This document shows positions 1-8,326 of a stretch of 13,525 nt of DNA, one piece after another. Source of the stretch: Candidatus Lambdaproteobacteria bacterium. Its GTDB lineage: Bacteria > SAR324 > NAC60-12. The notes under the pieces were generated by a model that ran no database searches, was not told the DNA's origin, and saw only the letters and a list, made by a program, of their open reading frames with translations. The stretch's first letter is position 1, and each line of letters begins with the position of its first letter. Where the stretch lies: assembly GCA_012964265.1 (NCBI GenBank), contig DTUH01000117.1, forward strand, positions 1 through 13,525, given 5' to 3'. The position numbers and the translations under genes are program-made.

Positions 1-1
1 G

Positions 2-2488
2 GAAATTTCTGATTTTGTCGATTTGAGCGTTTACGTCATGACTCCGGAATTTGGTGCGGCAACGCAACTGGAAAAGATTGATATGATTGATTTTGCAGAT
101 TGCATTGTAATCAACAAATTTGATAAACCAGGTGCTGAAGACGCGTTACTCGCAGTACGAAAACAATACCGGCGCAGTCATCTTGAATTTGGGTCAACTC
201 CGGAAGCACTTCCGGTCTTTGGTGTAGTGGCAAACCGTTTCAACGACAGCGGAACCGCTTGGTTTTATCATCAATTGATTGAAATATTGATTGAAAATAA
301 ATCGTTGGATTGGACACGCAATCATGAAGCTCAATTTGCTGTTTCCGAAATGACAGAGCTGATTCCATCAGACCGTAAAGAATACTTGCGGCAAATCGCC
401 GTCAGTGTCCGGAAATATAAAAAGGAAGTCCGTACAAACACCGCACTTGCGACAGAATGTGGACAACTACACGGCACGATTCAGCAAATGAACGGTGCAG
501 TCAGCGGGTTCGCTGAATTGAATTTGGAAGATATTCCGGAAAACTTGCGCCCAATTGCAAAACTTTACAACGAAAAACTGGCAAAACTTCCTGATTTTCT
601 GCGACTTCAACTGAGTGAATTTCATCAAAAACGTCAGGCATATCTTGACGATAATTTTCGCTTCGATGTACGGAATAAAGTGCTGGAAATTTCGAATCAC
701 AGCATCAGCCTTTCCGGACTCAAAATTCCAAAAATAGCCACGCCAAAATTTAACGACTGGGGGGAAATTGCGAACTGGTTGGGCTTGGAAAATTTTCCCG
801 GAAGTTTTCCGTTCACATCCGGAGTTTTTCCGTTTAAGCGTGAAGGCGAAGACCCGACACGGATGTTTGCCGGAGAAGGGATTGCGGAACGCACCAATCG
901 GCGCTTTCACTTGCTGGCGCAAGGTCAGCCCTCCACGCGCCTGAGTACGGCATTTGACTCGGTTACGCTTTACGGAGCGAATCCGCATTCACGTCCGGAC
1001 ATTTACGGAAAGATCGGCAATGCCGGAGTTTCGATTTGTACGGTAGACGACGCAAAAAGACTTTACTCCGGCTTCGATTTGCTTTTGCCCAACACCTCGG
1101 TTTCCATGACCATAAACGGCCCCGCACCGGTCGTGCTGGCTTTTTTCATGAATGCGGCCGTGGACCAGCAAATTGAAAAACATTTGCGGGAAAAAGGACG
1201 TTTGGAAGACGCACAAAAAACACTCCGTAAACACTATAAAATTCAAGGACTTCCTATTCCGGAATACCGGATGAAACGTCCGGATAATCACAGTGGATTC
1301 GGTTTGGATTTGCTGGGAATGTCCGGAAAACATTTTGTGGATGCGGAAACTTATGCTTCGGTAAAAACCACTGTTTTGAACAATCTCCGCGGAACCGTTC
1401 AGGCAGATATTTTGAAAGAAGACCAGGCGCAGAATACCTGCATTTTCTCGACTAATTTTGCCCTGCGGATGATGGGCGACATGCAGGAATACTTCACCGC
1501 AAATGATATCCGCAATTTTTATTCAGTCAGCATTTCCGGATACCACATCGCCGAAGCCGGAGCAAATCCGATCAGTCAAGTCGCCTTCACTCTGGCCAAC
1601 GGATTCACTATGATTGAATACTACCTGGCGCGAGGTTTGTCGATTGACGATTTTGCGCGAAATTTGAGTTTCTTTTTCAGTAACGGAATGGATCCGGAAT
1701 ATGCTGTCATCGGCAGGGTTGCGCGCCGGATCTTTGCGGTGGCCCTGCGTGGTTTGTACGGTGCGAATGAACGTTCGCAAAAACTAAAATATCATATCCA
1801 AACCTCCGGAAGATCACTTCATGCAATGGAGATTGATTTCAATGACATCCGGACGACTCTGCAGGCTCTGTACGCCATTTACGATAATTGCAACTCACTC
1901 CACACCAACGCATACGATGAAGCTATCACGACGCCCACTGGTGAATCCGTGCGCCGTGCTCTGGCGATTCAACTCATCATCAATCGTGAGTTGGGACAAG
2001 CCTCAAATCAAAATCCGCTGCAGGGCAGTTTTCTGATTGAGGAACTGACTGATTTGGTTGAAGAAGCAATCTTGTCCGAATTTGTGAGAATTTCAGATCG
2101 GGGCGGAGTTTTAGGCGCCATGGAAACGATGTATCAGCGCAATAAAATTCAAGAGGAATCGCTGTATTACGAAACACTCAAACATTCCGGAGAGTTGCCT
2201 ATCATGGGGGTGAACACCTTTCTAAATCCGGATCCACCCGAAGAAGACGTGAAAATGGAACTCGCGCGTTCCACCGAAGAAGAAAAAACCATGCAAATTC
2301 GCGATCTGGAAAAGTTCCACCAATTCCATGCCGAAGAACAGGACGGCATGATGGAACGCCTCAGTGATTCCGCTTTGCATAACAGCAATCTTTTTGAGGT
2401 GCTGATGGATGCAGCGCAAGTCTGTTCACTGGGCCAAATCACTCAGCATCTTTATCAACTCGGCGGCCGGTATCGACGGAATATGTGA
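2..2488 (+). CDS. icmF: Fused isobutyryl-CoA mutase IcmF, 5'-truncated by window edge
   Basis: Adenosylcobalamin-dependent enzyme that interconverts isobutyryl-CoA and n-butyryl-CoA, with a built-in G-protein chaperone domain. The frame is open from base 2 with no start codon in view. Complete IcmF is about 1,090 residues, so the N-terminal B12-binding domain and the first part of the G domain (P-loop) lie to the left. What remains begins inside the G domain: the block SVYVMTPEFGAATQLEKIDM, then the guanine-specificity motif NKFD at partial-protein residues 38-41. A linker follows, then the mutase TIM barrel, with PFTSGVFPF near residue 270, and GRSLHAMEIDFNDIRTTLQ and NQNPLQGSFLIEELTDL further on. 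A Gln (partial residue 477, within DQAQNTC) sits where methylmalonyl-CoA mutase has its substrate-binding Arg; this favours isobutyryl-CoA mutase. The gene converges on tsaC across a 167-nt gap in which I see no convincing terminator. Confidence 0.93.
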   Translation, partial: EISDFVDLSVYVMTPEFGAATQLEKIDMIDFADCIVINKFDKPGAEDALLAVRKQYRRSHLEFGSTPEALPVFGVVANRFNDSGTAWFYHQLIEILIENKSLDWTRNHEAQFAVSEMTELIPSDRKEYLRQIAVSVRKYKKEVRTNTALATECGQLHGTIQQMNGAVSGFAELNLEDIPENLRPIAKLYNEKLAKLPDFLRLQLSEFHQKRQAYLDDNFRFDVRNKVLEISNHSISLSGLKIPKIATPKFNDWGEIANWLGLENFPGSFPFTSGVFPFKREGEDPTRMFAGEGIAERTNRRFHLLAQGQPSTRLSTAFDSVTLYGANPHSRPDIYGKIGNAGVSICTVDDAKRLYSGFDLLLPNTSVSMTINGPAPVVLAFFMNAAVDQQIEKHLREKGRLEDAQKTLRKHYKIQGLPIPEYRMKRPDNHSGFGLDLLGMSGKHFVDAETYASVKTTVLNNLRGTVQADILKEDQAQNTCIFSTNFALRMMGDMQEYFTANDIRNFYSVSISGYHIAEAGANPISQVAFTLANGFTMIEYYLARGLSIDDFARNLSFFFSNGMDPEYAVIGRVARRIFAVALRGLYGANERSQKLKYHIQTSGRSLHAMEIDFNDIRTTLQALYAIYDNCNSLHTNAYDEAITTPTGESVRRALAIQLIINRELGQASNQNPLQGSFLIEELTDLVEEAILSEFVRISDRGGVLGAMETMYQRNKIQEESLYYETLKHSGELPIMGVNTFLNPDPPEEDVKMELARSTEEEKTMQIRDLEKFHQFHAEEQDGMMERLSDSALHNSNLFEVLMDAAQVCSLGQITQHLYQLGGRYRRNM

Positions 2489-2655
2489 ACTGGTGGGGGA
2501 ATTTATAATAATAGCTCATTGAGCCGAATCACTTGATTTAGACTTGAATGATGTTCAGTTTTAGAATATTTTACTCGGGGTTTTTTACCTGCATTTTAGA
2601 GAAAGACCTGTAGTAAATTAATCTATAAATAGAAAACATACTGCAAAAACCGGTT

Positions 2656-3381
2656 TCAGCGTATCTCGCAGATTCTATTTAATTCCGTCAGTGAAATTGC
2701 TCCTTGACGCAAAACCTTAAATGTTCCGCTTCGACAATTTACGATCGTTGATGCCTGGGATACTGATAGTTCTCCACCATCAATAATCAAATCAACTTGA
2801 TTGTTAAACTGATTGCTAACGTCTTTTGCAGAAGAACATTCCGGCATACCCGCGCGGTTGGCGCTGGTTCCTATGATTGGACAATTTCCCAATTCAATCA
2901 GTCGTTGCGTTGCAGGCGAGCTGCTGTAACGTACGGCCAAAGATCCATTATCGTTTTGCAGGTGATGAGGAAGTTCCGGATTCGCTTTTAAAATCAAGGT
3001 AAGAGGACCAGGCCAAAATGCATCCATTAAATCATTTATCCTCGAATCGCGCCACATACAAAGACGCGGCAGCCATTCCGGAGTAATCAGTACAGGCAGC
3101 GGTTTATTTAGGGAGCGTTGCTTGATGCTGTAAACGCGTTCTACTACACTTTTTGAAAGAGCATTTCCACCTAGTCCATAAAAAGTTTCTGTCGGAAATG
3201 CCAAAACCTGATTATTTGCCAATGCAGCTGAAACCATACTTTCGGCGGTTATTGTAAACGGAAAATCAATCAAATGGTCCTTCTCTACAACAAAATCACT
3301 TTTAGTGTGGTTGTAGTCATTTCCCACTGTTTCTTCAGTTCTGCTAACTTGTGACTTATCTCCAGTGCCTTTACCGTTCAT
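2656..3381 (-). CDS. tsaC: Threonylcarbamoyl-AMP synthase (TsaC/Sua5/YrdC family)
   Basis: Makes threonylcarbamoyl-AMP from threonine, bicarbonate and ATP. This is the first step of t6A37 modification in ANN-decoding tRNAs and occurs in the cytoplasm. The YrdC core is clear: AFPTETFYGLGGNA, then SIKQRSLNKPLPVLI (the K-x-R and PL nucleotide-binding part), GPLTLIL, AVRYS, and GTSANRAGMPECSSA (the SxN motif), ending with TIVNCRSGTFKVLRQGAIS. There is no C-terminal Sua5 domain. I chose the ATG at 3379-3381, giving 241 residues, because it overlaps the stop of the upstream gene as ATGA, a typical translational-coupling junction. A TTG at 3394-3396 would add five residues. About 50 residues before the core are polar and not conserved in the family; they may be a lineage-specific extension, or the true start may lie further in. 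No good Shine-Dalgarno is visible. It is the last gene of the minus-strand operon. Confidence 0.93.
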   Translation of the reverse strand: MNGKGTGDKSQVSRTEETVGNDYNHTKSDFVVEKDHLIDFPFTITAESMVSAALANNQVLAFPTETFYGLGGNALSKSVVERVYSIKQRSLNKPLPVLITPEWLPRLCMWRDSRINDLMDAFWPGPLTLILKANPELPHHLQNDNGSLAVRYSSSPATQRLIELGNCPIIGTSANRAGMPECSSAKDVSNQFNNQVDLIIDGGELSVSQASTIVNCRSGTFKVLRQGAISLTELNRICEIR

Positions 3382-4547
3382 CGACCGTCTATCCAATCAG
3401 AGAGGTGATTAACCCTCCCTGGTAATATTTGCGAAACACGAAAAGAAGTGAGTGCGAGATGATTGCGTGAATCGAGTGAGACCGGCGGGAGCAATTTCCC
3501 CTGCCATTGATTTATATTTTCTGCCGCAATAACCGCTTTTTGTCTGGTCAGGTTACGTCCGGAACGCTTCAAAACTTCTATCATCAGTTCTGCCACTGCA
3601 TGACCGTAGAGAGTCCATCTACTTGAATTCAGACGCGGCGCGTATTCGTTGAGTACTTGCTGATGTAATTTTTTCCCGGGATGTTCAGTTTCAACATTGA
3701 GGGGATATGCAGTCAAAACACGTACATGCGCAGAAACTACAGCGCTCAGCCACTCCGGAAGACGGCTGTCCGCCAGAGCATGTCCAGTAAAAACTGGAAT
3801 GTTTAAGTTTGGTGAAGCTTTTAAAAAATCCATCAAATCACCGAAATTACCCAGGGCAATCAGCAAATCAGGTTGACGCTCATTGATAAGCTCCCATTCT
3901 GCAGTGAGCCTTCCGGATTTTCCAGGCAGCAACTTTGCGGAGACTCCAAACAAATTGTTTGTTAAAGCATTAACCGCCCTCAAATACACAGGCTTTTCCG
4001 CATACCAGATGATCAGTTCCGCACCTGCATGTTTTCCTGACAGATATTTTCCCAGAACTCGTGCTTCAGTATCGGCTGTCGGCATAAAACCAAATACATT
4101 TGCTCGTACAGGCTGCGTCCATTCAGGCAAATTTGACCCGACAAAAAAACTTGGCATTCCCTGCTGTTTTAACAAAGGATAAACCGCTTGATGAGTTTTG
4201 CTGCCGACAGAGCTAAAAACTGCGAAAACATCATTTTTCACTGTCAATTCCGAAATACTTTGACTAGCCATTTCCGGATTCAACTGATCATCAACAATTT
4301 TCAAATAAATGGAGCGGCCGTGTATTCCACCCTGGTCATTGACATATTCGAAATACGCCTGTGCGCTTTTTCCAATGTCAGAAAATTCCTGGGCAGGCCC
4401 GCTCAAGGGTTGATGTGTGGCTAAAAAAATGCCTCTCGGAACTACTCCGGTTTCGGCAAAACAGAATGGAGTAAATGAAAGCAACAACACAAGCATGTAG
4501 AACAGACAAATCAGTCTTAGTTTTGTTGGATGTAATAAATTTGTCAT
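3378..4547 (-). CDS. LivK-type periplasmic substrate-binding protein (ABC transporter, type 1 fold)
   Basis: Predicted exported receptor of 389 residues, of the branched-chain amino acid/amide binding-protein family (type 1 periplasmic binding fold). The N-terminus has a Sec signal: a basic start, then the hydrophobic run LICLFYMLVLLLSF, with likely cleavage after CFA at residue 31. The Cys before the site is not in a good lipobox, so a soluble periplasmic form is more likely than a lipoprotein. The mature protein opens with GIFLATHQPLSGPAQEFSDI, followed by YFEYVNDQGGIHGRSIYLKI and a DD segment, the usual lobe-1 pattern of LivK relatives. Start ATG is preceded by AAAGGG. It lies 16 nt after recD2 and overlaps tsaC by 4 nt. 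No permease or ATPase genes are beside it, so it may serve a transporter encoded elsewhere or act as a sensor-type binding protein. The ligand cannot be read from sequence. Confidence 0.87.
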   Translation of the reverse strand: MTNLLHPTKLRLICLFYMLVLLLSFTPFCFAETGVVPRGIFLATHQPLSGPAQEFSDIGKSAQAYFEYVNDQGGIHGRSIYLKIVDDQLNPEMASQSISELTVKNDVFAVFSSVGSKTHQAVYPLLKQQGMPSFFVGSNLPEWTQPVRANVFGFMPTADTEARVLGKYLSGKHAGAELIIWYAEKPVYLRAVNALTNNLFGVSAKLLPGKSGRLTAEWELINERQPDLLIALGNFGDLMDFLKASPNLNIPVFTGHALADSRLPEWLSAVVSAHVRVLTAYPLNVETEHPGKKLHQQVLNEYAPRLNSSRWTLYGHAVAELMIEVLKRSGRNLTRQKAVIAAENINQWQGKLLPPVSLDSRNHLALTSFRVSQILPGRVNHLSDWIDGR

Positions 4548-4563
4548 GCCCTTTGATTTCTGT

Positions 4564-6771
4564 TCAAAATAATGGAGTTGCCCCCAGCTCTGACAATTGA
4601 TTTTTCAGGCCTGTAAAACGCCTCATTGTCCCTTCATTTTTGACTGCCATTCGTATCGCAGTCTCTGTCCCAATCAACACAACCAATTGTTTACCACGAG
4701 TGATTGCGGTGTAGAGCAAATTACGCTGCAGCATCATGTAATGATGCGTAGTAAGAGGCAAAATCACCGCTGAATACTCGCTTCCCTGTGATTTATGAAC
4801 CGTTATCGCATAGGCCAGAGTTAATTGATCTAAAGCCTTCGCCTGGTAATGGATAATTTCCTGTTCAAATCTAACGTGCAGTTCTTTTGTCTGCGGATCA
4901 CAATTAACTATTCGTCCAAGATCGCCGTTAAAAACTTGCTTTTCATAGTCATTTTGCTGCTGCATAACTTTGTCTCCAATCCTGAAACATTGTTCACGAT
5001 GCTCAAAACCTTTGGCATCAGGATTCATTTTTTCCTGCAGTTTCCGGTTAAGATGTAGAGAACCTGTGACTCCACGGTGCATTGGCGTCAAAACCTGAAT
5101 ATCCATCATTGGATCCAGTTCGAAACGTTGCGGAATCCGCTCTGTACTCATCAGCAATATTTTTTCAACAATTTTTTCCGGATCCGACTCTTTGATAAAA
5201 TAAAAATCCAACAGTTCTTTTTCAGCATCTGCGCTCTGATTTAATCTACTGAAATCAGGGACTTCACCCCTTCGCACTTTGTGTGCATTGACGGTAATAA
5301 AACTGTCTGCCGCCTGACGAAAAATATGATCGAGACGTACTACAGGAATTGTTCTGGACTCAATCAAATCCAATAACACAGCCCCGGCTCCAACAGAAGG
5401 CAACTGATCCACATCTCCTACCAGAATCAGGCGCGATGCAGAAGGAACTGCTTCCAGAAAACTGTCCATCAGCAGTGTATCGATCATTGAAGTTTCATCA
5501 AGGATCAGTAATTCCTGTTCAAGCGGATTTTCACGATCACGCTGAAATCCCATGTTGCTCGCTTCCAGCAAACGGTGAATTGTAGAAGCAGCGGCACCGG
5601 TAGTTTCTGTAATCCGTTTGGCGGCACGTCCGGTTGGCGCTGCAAGTCCGATAGCCGGAATTCTGGGGCGCATCAAACCCAGCATAAAGCGTACAATGGT
5701 TGTTTTTCCTGTTCCGGGACCACCGGTTATAATCAGCACTTTATGTAGAAGAGCCGCTTCCACAGCCTCTCTCTGAGCTGGATCAAGCTTCAATCCAACT
5801 TTACGCTCCTGCTCTTCAATCAGAGAATTTTCACCTTCAAAAACGGTATAGGCTTCACTGTTCAGGATTCGATATATATTTTCAGCAACACGCCGTTCTG
5901 CTTTGTAGAAACGTGGTCTGGAAATCAATTCCTGCTCAAGACCGCTTAAAACATTTATTTTCTCACTATTCAACAAACGGTCTTCAAGCAATTGCCGGAC
6001 TGATGACTCCAGCATTGTTGCGTCAATATTAAGTTCCTGCTCTGTTTTATCGAGCAAGGCCTGACGGGGAAAACAGGTGTGGCCATTGAGTGCCTGTTGT
6101 TCCAGCATATAAATCAAACCGGCGGCGGCACGATGAGGAGAATTTTTATCAAATCCTAGATTGCGTGCAATTCCATCCGCGGTAAGAAAACCAATTCCGG
6201 GAATGTCCGTCAATTGATACGGATTGGCTTTGATCAACGGAATGCTGTTCAAGCCATTTTTGGTAAAAATGCGTTGTGCATAAACATGTGTAATTCCAAC
6301 ACCACGCAAAAATGTCATCACATCCCTTAGTCCTCTCTGATCGTCCCATGATGCAAGAAGTGATTTTTGCTGTTTCTTGCCTACACCTTTTACTTCCGAC
6401 AATAATTCCGGAGAACTGTCAATAATTTTGAAAGTATCTTTTCCGAACTTGTTGACGATACGTTGTGCCGTTTTTTCACCGATACCTTTAAATATTACCG
6501 AAGACAGGTAGCGCACCATACCTTCCGCAGAGGTTGGTTCAACGGGCATAAATTCACGAATTGAAAATTGACGGCCGTAAATTTTGTGATTTTCCCAGTT
6601 GCCTTTTAAACGTAATGTTTCATGTTCATGGGTGTTGAAAACAATGCCTTTGACGGTGATTGGCCTGATTGAATTTTCGGTGAGAAAGGTGCCAATCAAA
6701 AAACCGTTTTCCGGATTGCTGTATACAATTTTTTCCAGAGTGCCAACTAAACTGACATCATCTTCGGCCAT
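4564..6771 (-). CDS. recD2: RecD2-type 5'-3' DNA helicase (RecD/TraA family, SF1B)
   Basis: ATP-dependent helicase of the RecD2 type, found without RecBC and linked in other bacteria to DNA repair and replication-fork maintenance. The 735 residues match the family length. The N-terminal OB-like part (GTLEKIVYSNPENGFLIGTF) is followed by helix-hairpin-helix segments (GIGEKTAQRIVNKFG, VKGVGKKQQKSLL, IPGIGFLTADGIA). The motor motifs are complete: Walker A GGPGTGKTT with Lys356, motif Ia APTGRAAKRITETTG then TIHRLLE, Walker B LILDETSMID with Asp425-Glu426, motif III GDVDQLPSVGAG, motif IV HIFRQAADSFI, then VHKSQGSE (658-665) and YTAITRGK with Arg692. All catalytic residues are present, so it should be active. 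It sits 34 nt after the small exported-protein gene and 16 nt before the binding-protein gene in the same operon. Confidence 0.95.
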   Translation of the reverse strand: MAEDDVSLVGTLEKIVYSNPENGFLIGTFLTENSIRPITVKGIVFNTHEHETLRLKGNWENHKIYGRQFSIREFMPVEPTSAEGMVRYLSSVIFKGIGEKTAQRIVNKFGKDTFKIIDSSPELLSEVKGVGKKQQKSLLASWDDQRGLRDVMTFLRGVGITHVYAQRIFTKNGLNSIPLIKANPYQLTDIPGIGFLTADGIARNLGFDKNSPHRAAAGLIYMLEQQALNGHTCFPRQALLDKTEQELNIDATMLESSVRQLLEDRLLNSEKINVLSGLEQELISRPRFYKAERRVAENIYRILNSEAYTVFEGENSLIEEQERKVGLKLDPAQREAVEAALLHKVLIITGGPGTGKTTIVRFMLGLMRPRIPAIGLAAPTGRAAKRITETTGAAASTIHRLLEASNMGFQRDRENPLEQELLILDETSMIDTLLMDSFLEAVPSASRLILVGDVDQLPSVGAGAVLLDLIESRTIPVVRLDHIFRQAADSFITVNAHKVRRGEVPDFSRLNQSADAEKELLDFYFIKESDPEKIVEKILLMSTERIPQRFELDPMMDIQVLTPMHRGVTGSLHLNRKLQEKMNPDAKGFEHREQCFRIGDKVMQQQNDYEKQVFNGDLGRIVNCDPQTKELHVRFEQEIIHYQAKALDQLTLAYAITVHKSQGSEYSAVILPLTTHHYMMLQRNLLYTAITRGKQLVVLIGTETAIRMAVKNEGTMRRFTGLKNQLSELGATPLF

Positions 6772-6805
6772 TGTTTTTCAGACGGTTTAATTATTATATT
6801 TTTGT

Positions 6806-7318
6806 CTAATTTTGTGGAGAATAAAAAGGAGAGCGAATCATCTGCAGTAAATCAAAACGCCATTTTCCGCCTTCCTTGAGCAACAAAAAAGATTGCTGAT
6901 TTGTGAACTGCAAATCAAAATAACTTTTATGCCTGAATACAATTGCAGCATTCACATAAAGTAATGTGCGGTAACGATATGATATTTCAGGCTCTTTATC
7001 AGTAGCCAAACCAACCGGAACCCAATCCAGTTCAACCATCCGCGTTGCAAATTCCTCAATCGTGATTTGATCTACTGATTGTTTTTTCCCATAATTGTAC
7101 AATTCAAAATAGCGCTCCTCCTGCCATAGCTGCAGAAAGTCTTGGAACACAACCCTGGTTTCTTTACGAATTGCTTCCCGTTCTGCAGGCGTTGGTTGAC
7201 GGGCAATTGCTGACGGAACAACAGAAAAAAGATATAGACAACAGAAAAATGGAATCAGTTGGAATAATTTCTGTTTGCTAAATATTAAGATGCTCAATTT
7301 CCCAGGTTTAAGATTCAT
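6806..7318 (-). CDS. Small exported protein of unknown function
   Basis: I do not recognise a named family. The ATG at 7316-7318 overlaps the holB stop as ATGA, giving 170 residues; a TTG nine codons upstream is less likely. The N-terminus is a long signal peptide with a basic start, the hydrophobic run LFQLIPFFCCLYLFSVV and likely cleavage after SAIA at residue 39. The mature ~130 residues begin with a charged helix (TPAEREAIRKETRVVFQDFL), continue through aromatic-rich LWQEERYFELYNYG, and end with alternating strands closing on LLLKEGGKWRFDLLQMI. A helix, then strands and a C-terminal 'G-K-W-R-F' strand resembles NTF2-like/DUF4019-type periplasmic proteins, but this is only a fold-level impression. 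Tight coupling to holB reflects operon packing and does not by itself imply a role in replication. Confidence 0.75.
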   Translation of the reverse strand: MNLKPGKLSILIFSKQKLFQLIPFFCCLYLFSVVPSAIARQPTPAEREAIRKETRVVFQDFLQLWQEERYFELYNYGKKQSVDQITIEEFATRMVELDWVPVGLATDKEPEISYRYRTLLYVNAAIVFRHKSYFDLQFTNQQSFLLLKEGGKWRFDLLQMIRSPFYSPQN

Positions 7319-8319
7319 ACTGCGATACGGTACATGTGCAAACAAAGTGATTCAACTGCAAGCGACTTATTTGCGTTAAGTTCAATAGCTCTTCTTGTTT
7401 GCACAATTCGGCTGAAAATTTCGTAAATTTGCTTTTGCTTAAAATAACCTGCTGAATTTCTCAACGCTTTTATGCGGCTTTCTCCAGCATTTACATTCCG
7501 GTTAATAAGTTTTTCTTCCGGAAGACCGTGAAGTAACCATGTTAAATCACGAAACCACGTTTCGAGAAAGTCAAGCAGCAAACACCATTCTTCATTTTTG
7601 GATTTGCACCAGCTTTCACATGTACGCAGCATTTCCTCCAAAGTTGACGCGGAAAAAGTAGTCAACCAGACGATGGCGGTTTTCTGCACAGTTTCCATGA
7701 TTTCAAGACGTACAGCAAGATTTCTATTTACACTTCCCATGCTGAAGGCACTCAACAATTGAATCCGCTCTTTTGTCAAGTCCGTAGTTTGGCGCAAAAT
7801 ACGTTCCGAAATTTCTTCAGACAATGGTCGAAAGCGAATTTGCTGACAACGTGATACGATCGTTTCCGGTAGCTGTTGTGATGATTCTGCAATTAAAATC
7901 AGTAAGGTATGTGGTGCCGGTTCCTCAAGTGTTTTCAAAAAAGCATTAGCTGCTTCACGTCCCAAATGTTGTGCTCCATCAAGAATCATCACACGCTTTT
8001 TTGCCTGATCCGGATGGAGGTGGAGCCAGTTCAATGCTTTCCGGATTTGATCGATCTTAATAAATTTACCGTCCGGAATCAGCACCTGGTAATCCAGAAA
8101 GTTTTGTTCCACAATTTGAAGACAATAATCACACTCTCCGCAGGCATCCTTTTCACCTTTTCTACAATTAAGTTTTTGTGCAAGAGCAACTGCAGTTTTG
8201 TATTTTCCGATATTTGCCTGACCTGTGAATAACCAGGCATGCGGCATCCTGTCTCTGTGAACGGCTTGGTTCAGGAGGCCAATTGCATGCTCTTGTCCAT
8301 AAATATCTCGAAAAGGCAT
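7315..8319 (-). CDS. holB: DNA polymerase III clamp-loader subunit delta'
   Basis: Delta' subunit of the clamp loader that places the beta sliding clamp on DNA. The 334 residues match E. coli delta'. The start MPFRDIYGQEHAIGLLNQAV is typical. The zinc module is intact with Cys52, Cys60, Cys63 and Cys66. The P-loop is degenerate: GQANIGKYKTA (residues 33-43) has Tyr40 where an ATPase has Ser/Thr, as expected for a subunit that does not hydrolyse ATP. The EAANAFLKTLEEP helix is clear, and the SRC motif (156-158) that completes the neighbouring ATPase site in trans is present. It lies 7 nt after mgtE and overlaps the next gene by 4 nt. In many bacteria holB follows thymidylate kinase; here it follows mgtE and no tmk is in view. 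Confidence 0.93.
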   Translation of the reverse strand: MPFRDIYGQEHAIGLLNQAVHRDRMPHAWLFTGQANIGKYKTAVALAQKLNCRKGEKDACGECDYCLQIVEQNFLDYQVLIPDGKFIKIDQIRKALNWLHLHPDQAKKRVMILDGAQHLGREAANAFLKTLEEPAPHTLLILIAESSQQLPETIVSRCQQIRFRPLSEEISERILRQTTDLTKERIQLLSAFSMGSVNRNLAVRLEIMETVQKTAIVWLTTFSASTLEEMLRTCESWCKSKNEEWCLLLDFLETWFRDLTWLLHGLPEEKLINRNVNAGESRIKALRNSAGYFKQKQIYEIFSRIVQTRRAIELNANKSLAVESLCLHMYRIAV

Positions 8320-8326
8320 TGGAAAA

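Noticed and set aside
467..988. Minus-strand open frame of 173 codons inside icmF
   Set aside because: Antisense to a strongly conserved mutase region; Arg/Lys/Phe-rich composition with no domain pattern. A shadow of icmF.
2514..2524. GCTCATTGAGC hairpin after icmF as terminator
   Set aside because: The stem is at most 4-5 bp and is not followed by a T-run; I could not support a terminator in 2489-2655 on either strand.
2647..2656. Palindrome AAACCGGTTT at the end of tsaC
   Set aside because: Perfect 10-bp palindrome with no room for a loop, so a poor RNA hairpin; probably a chance occurrence.
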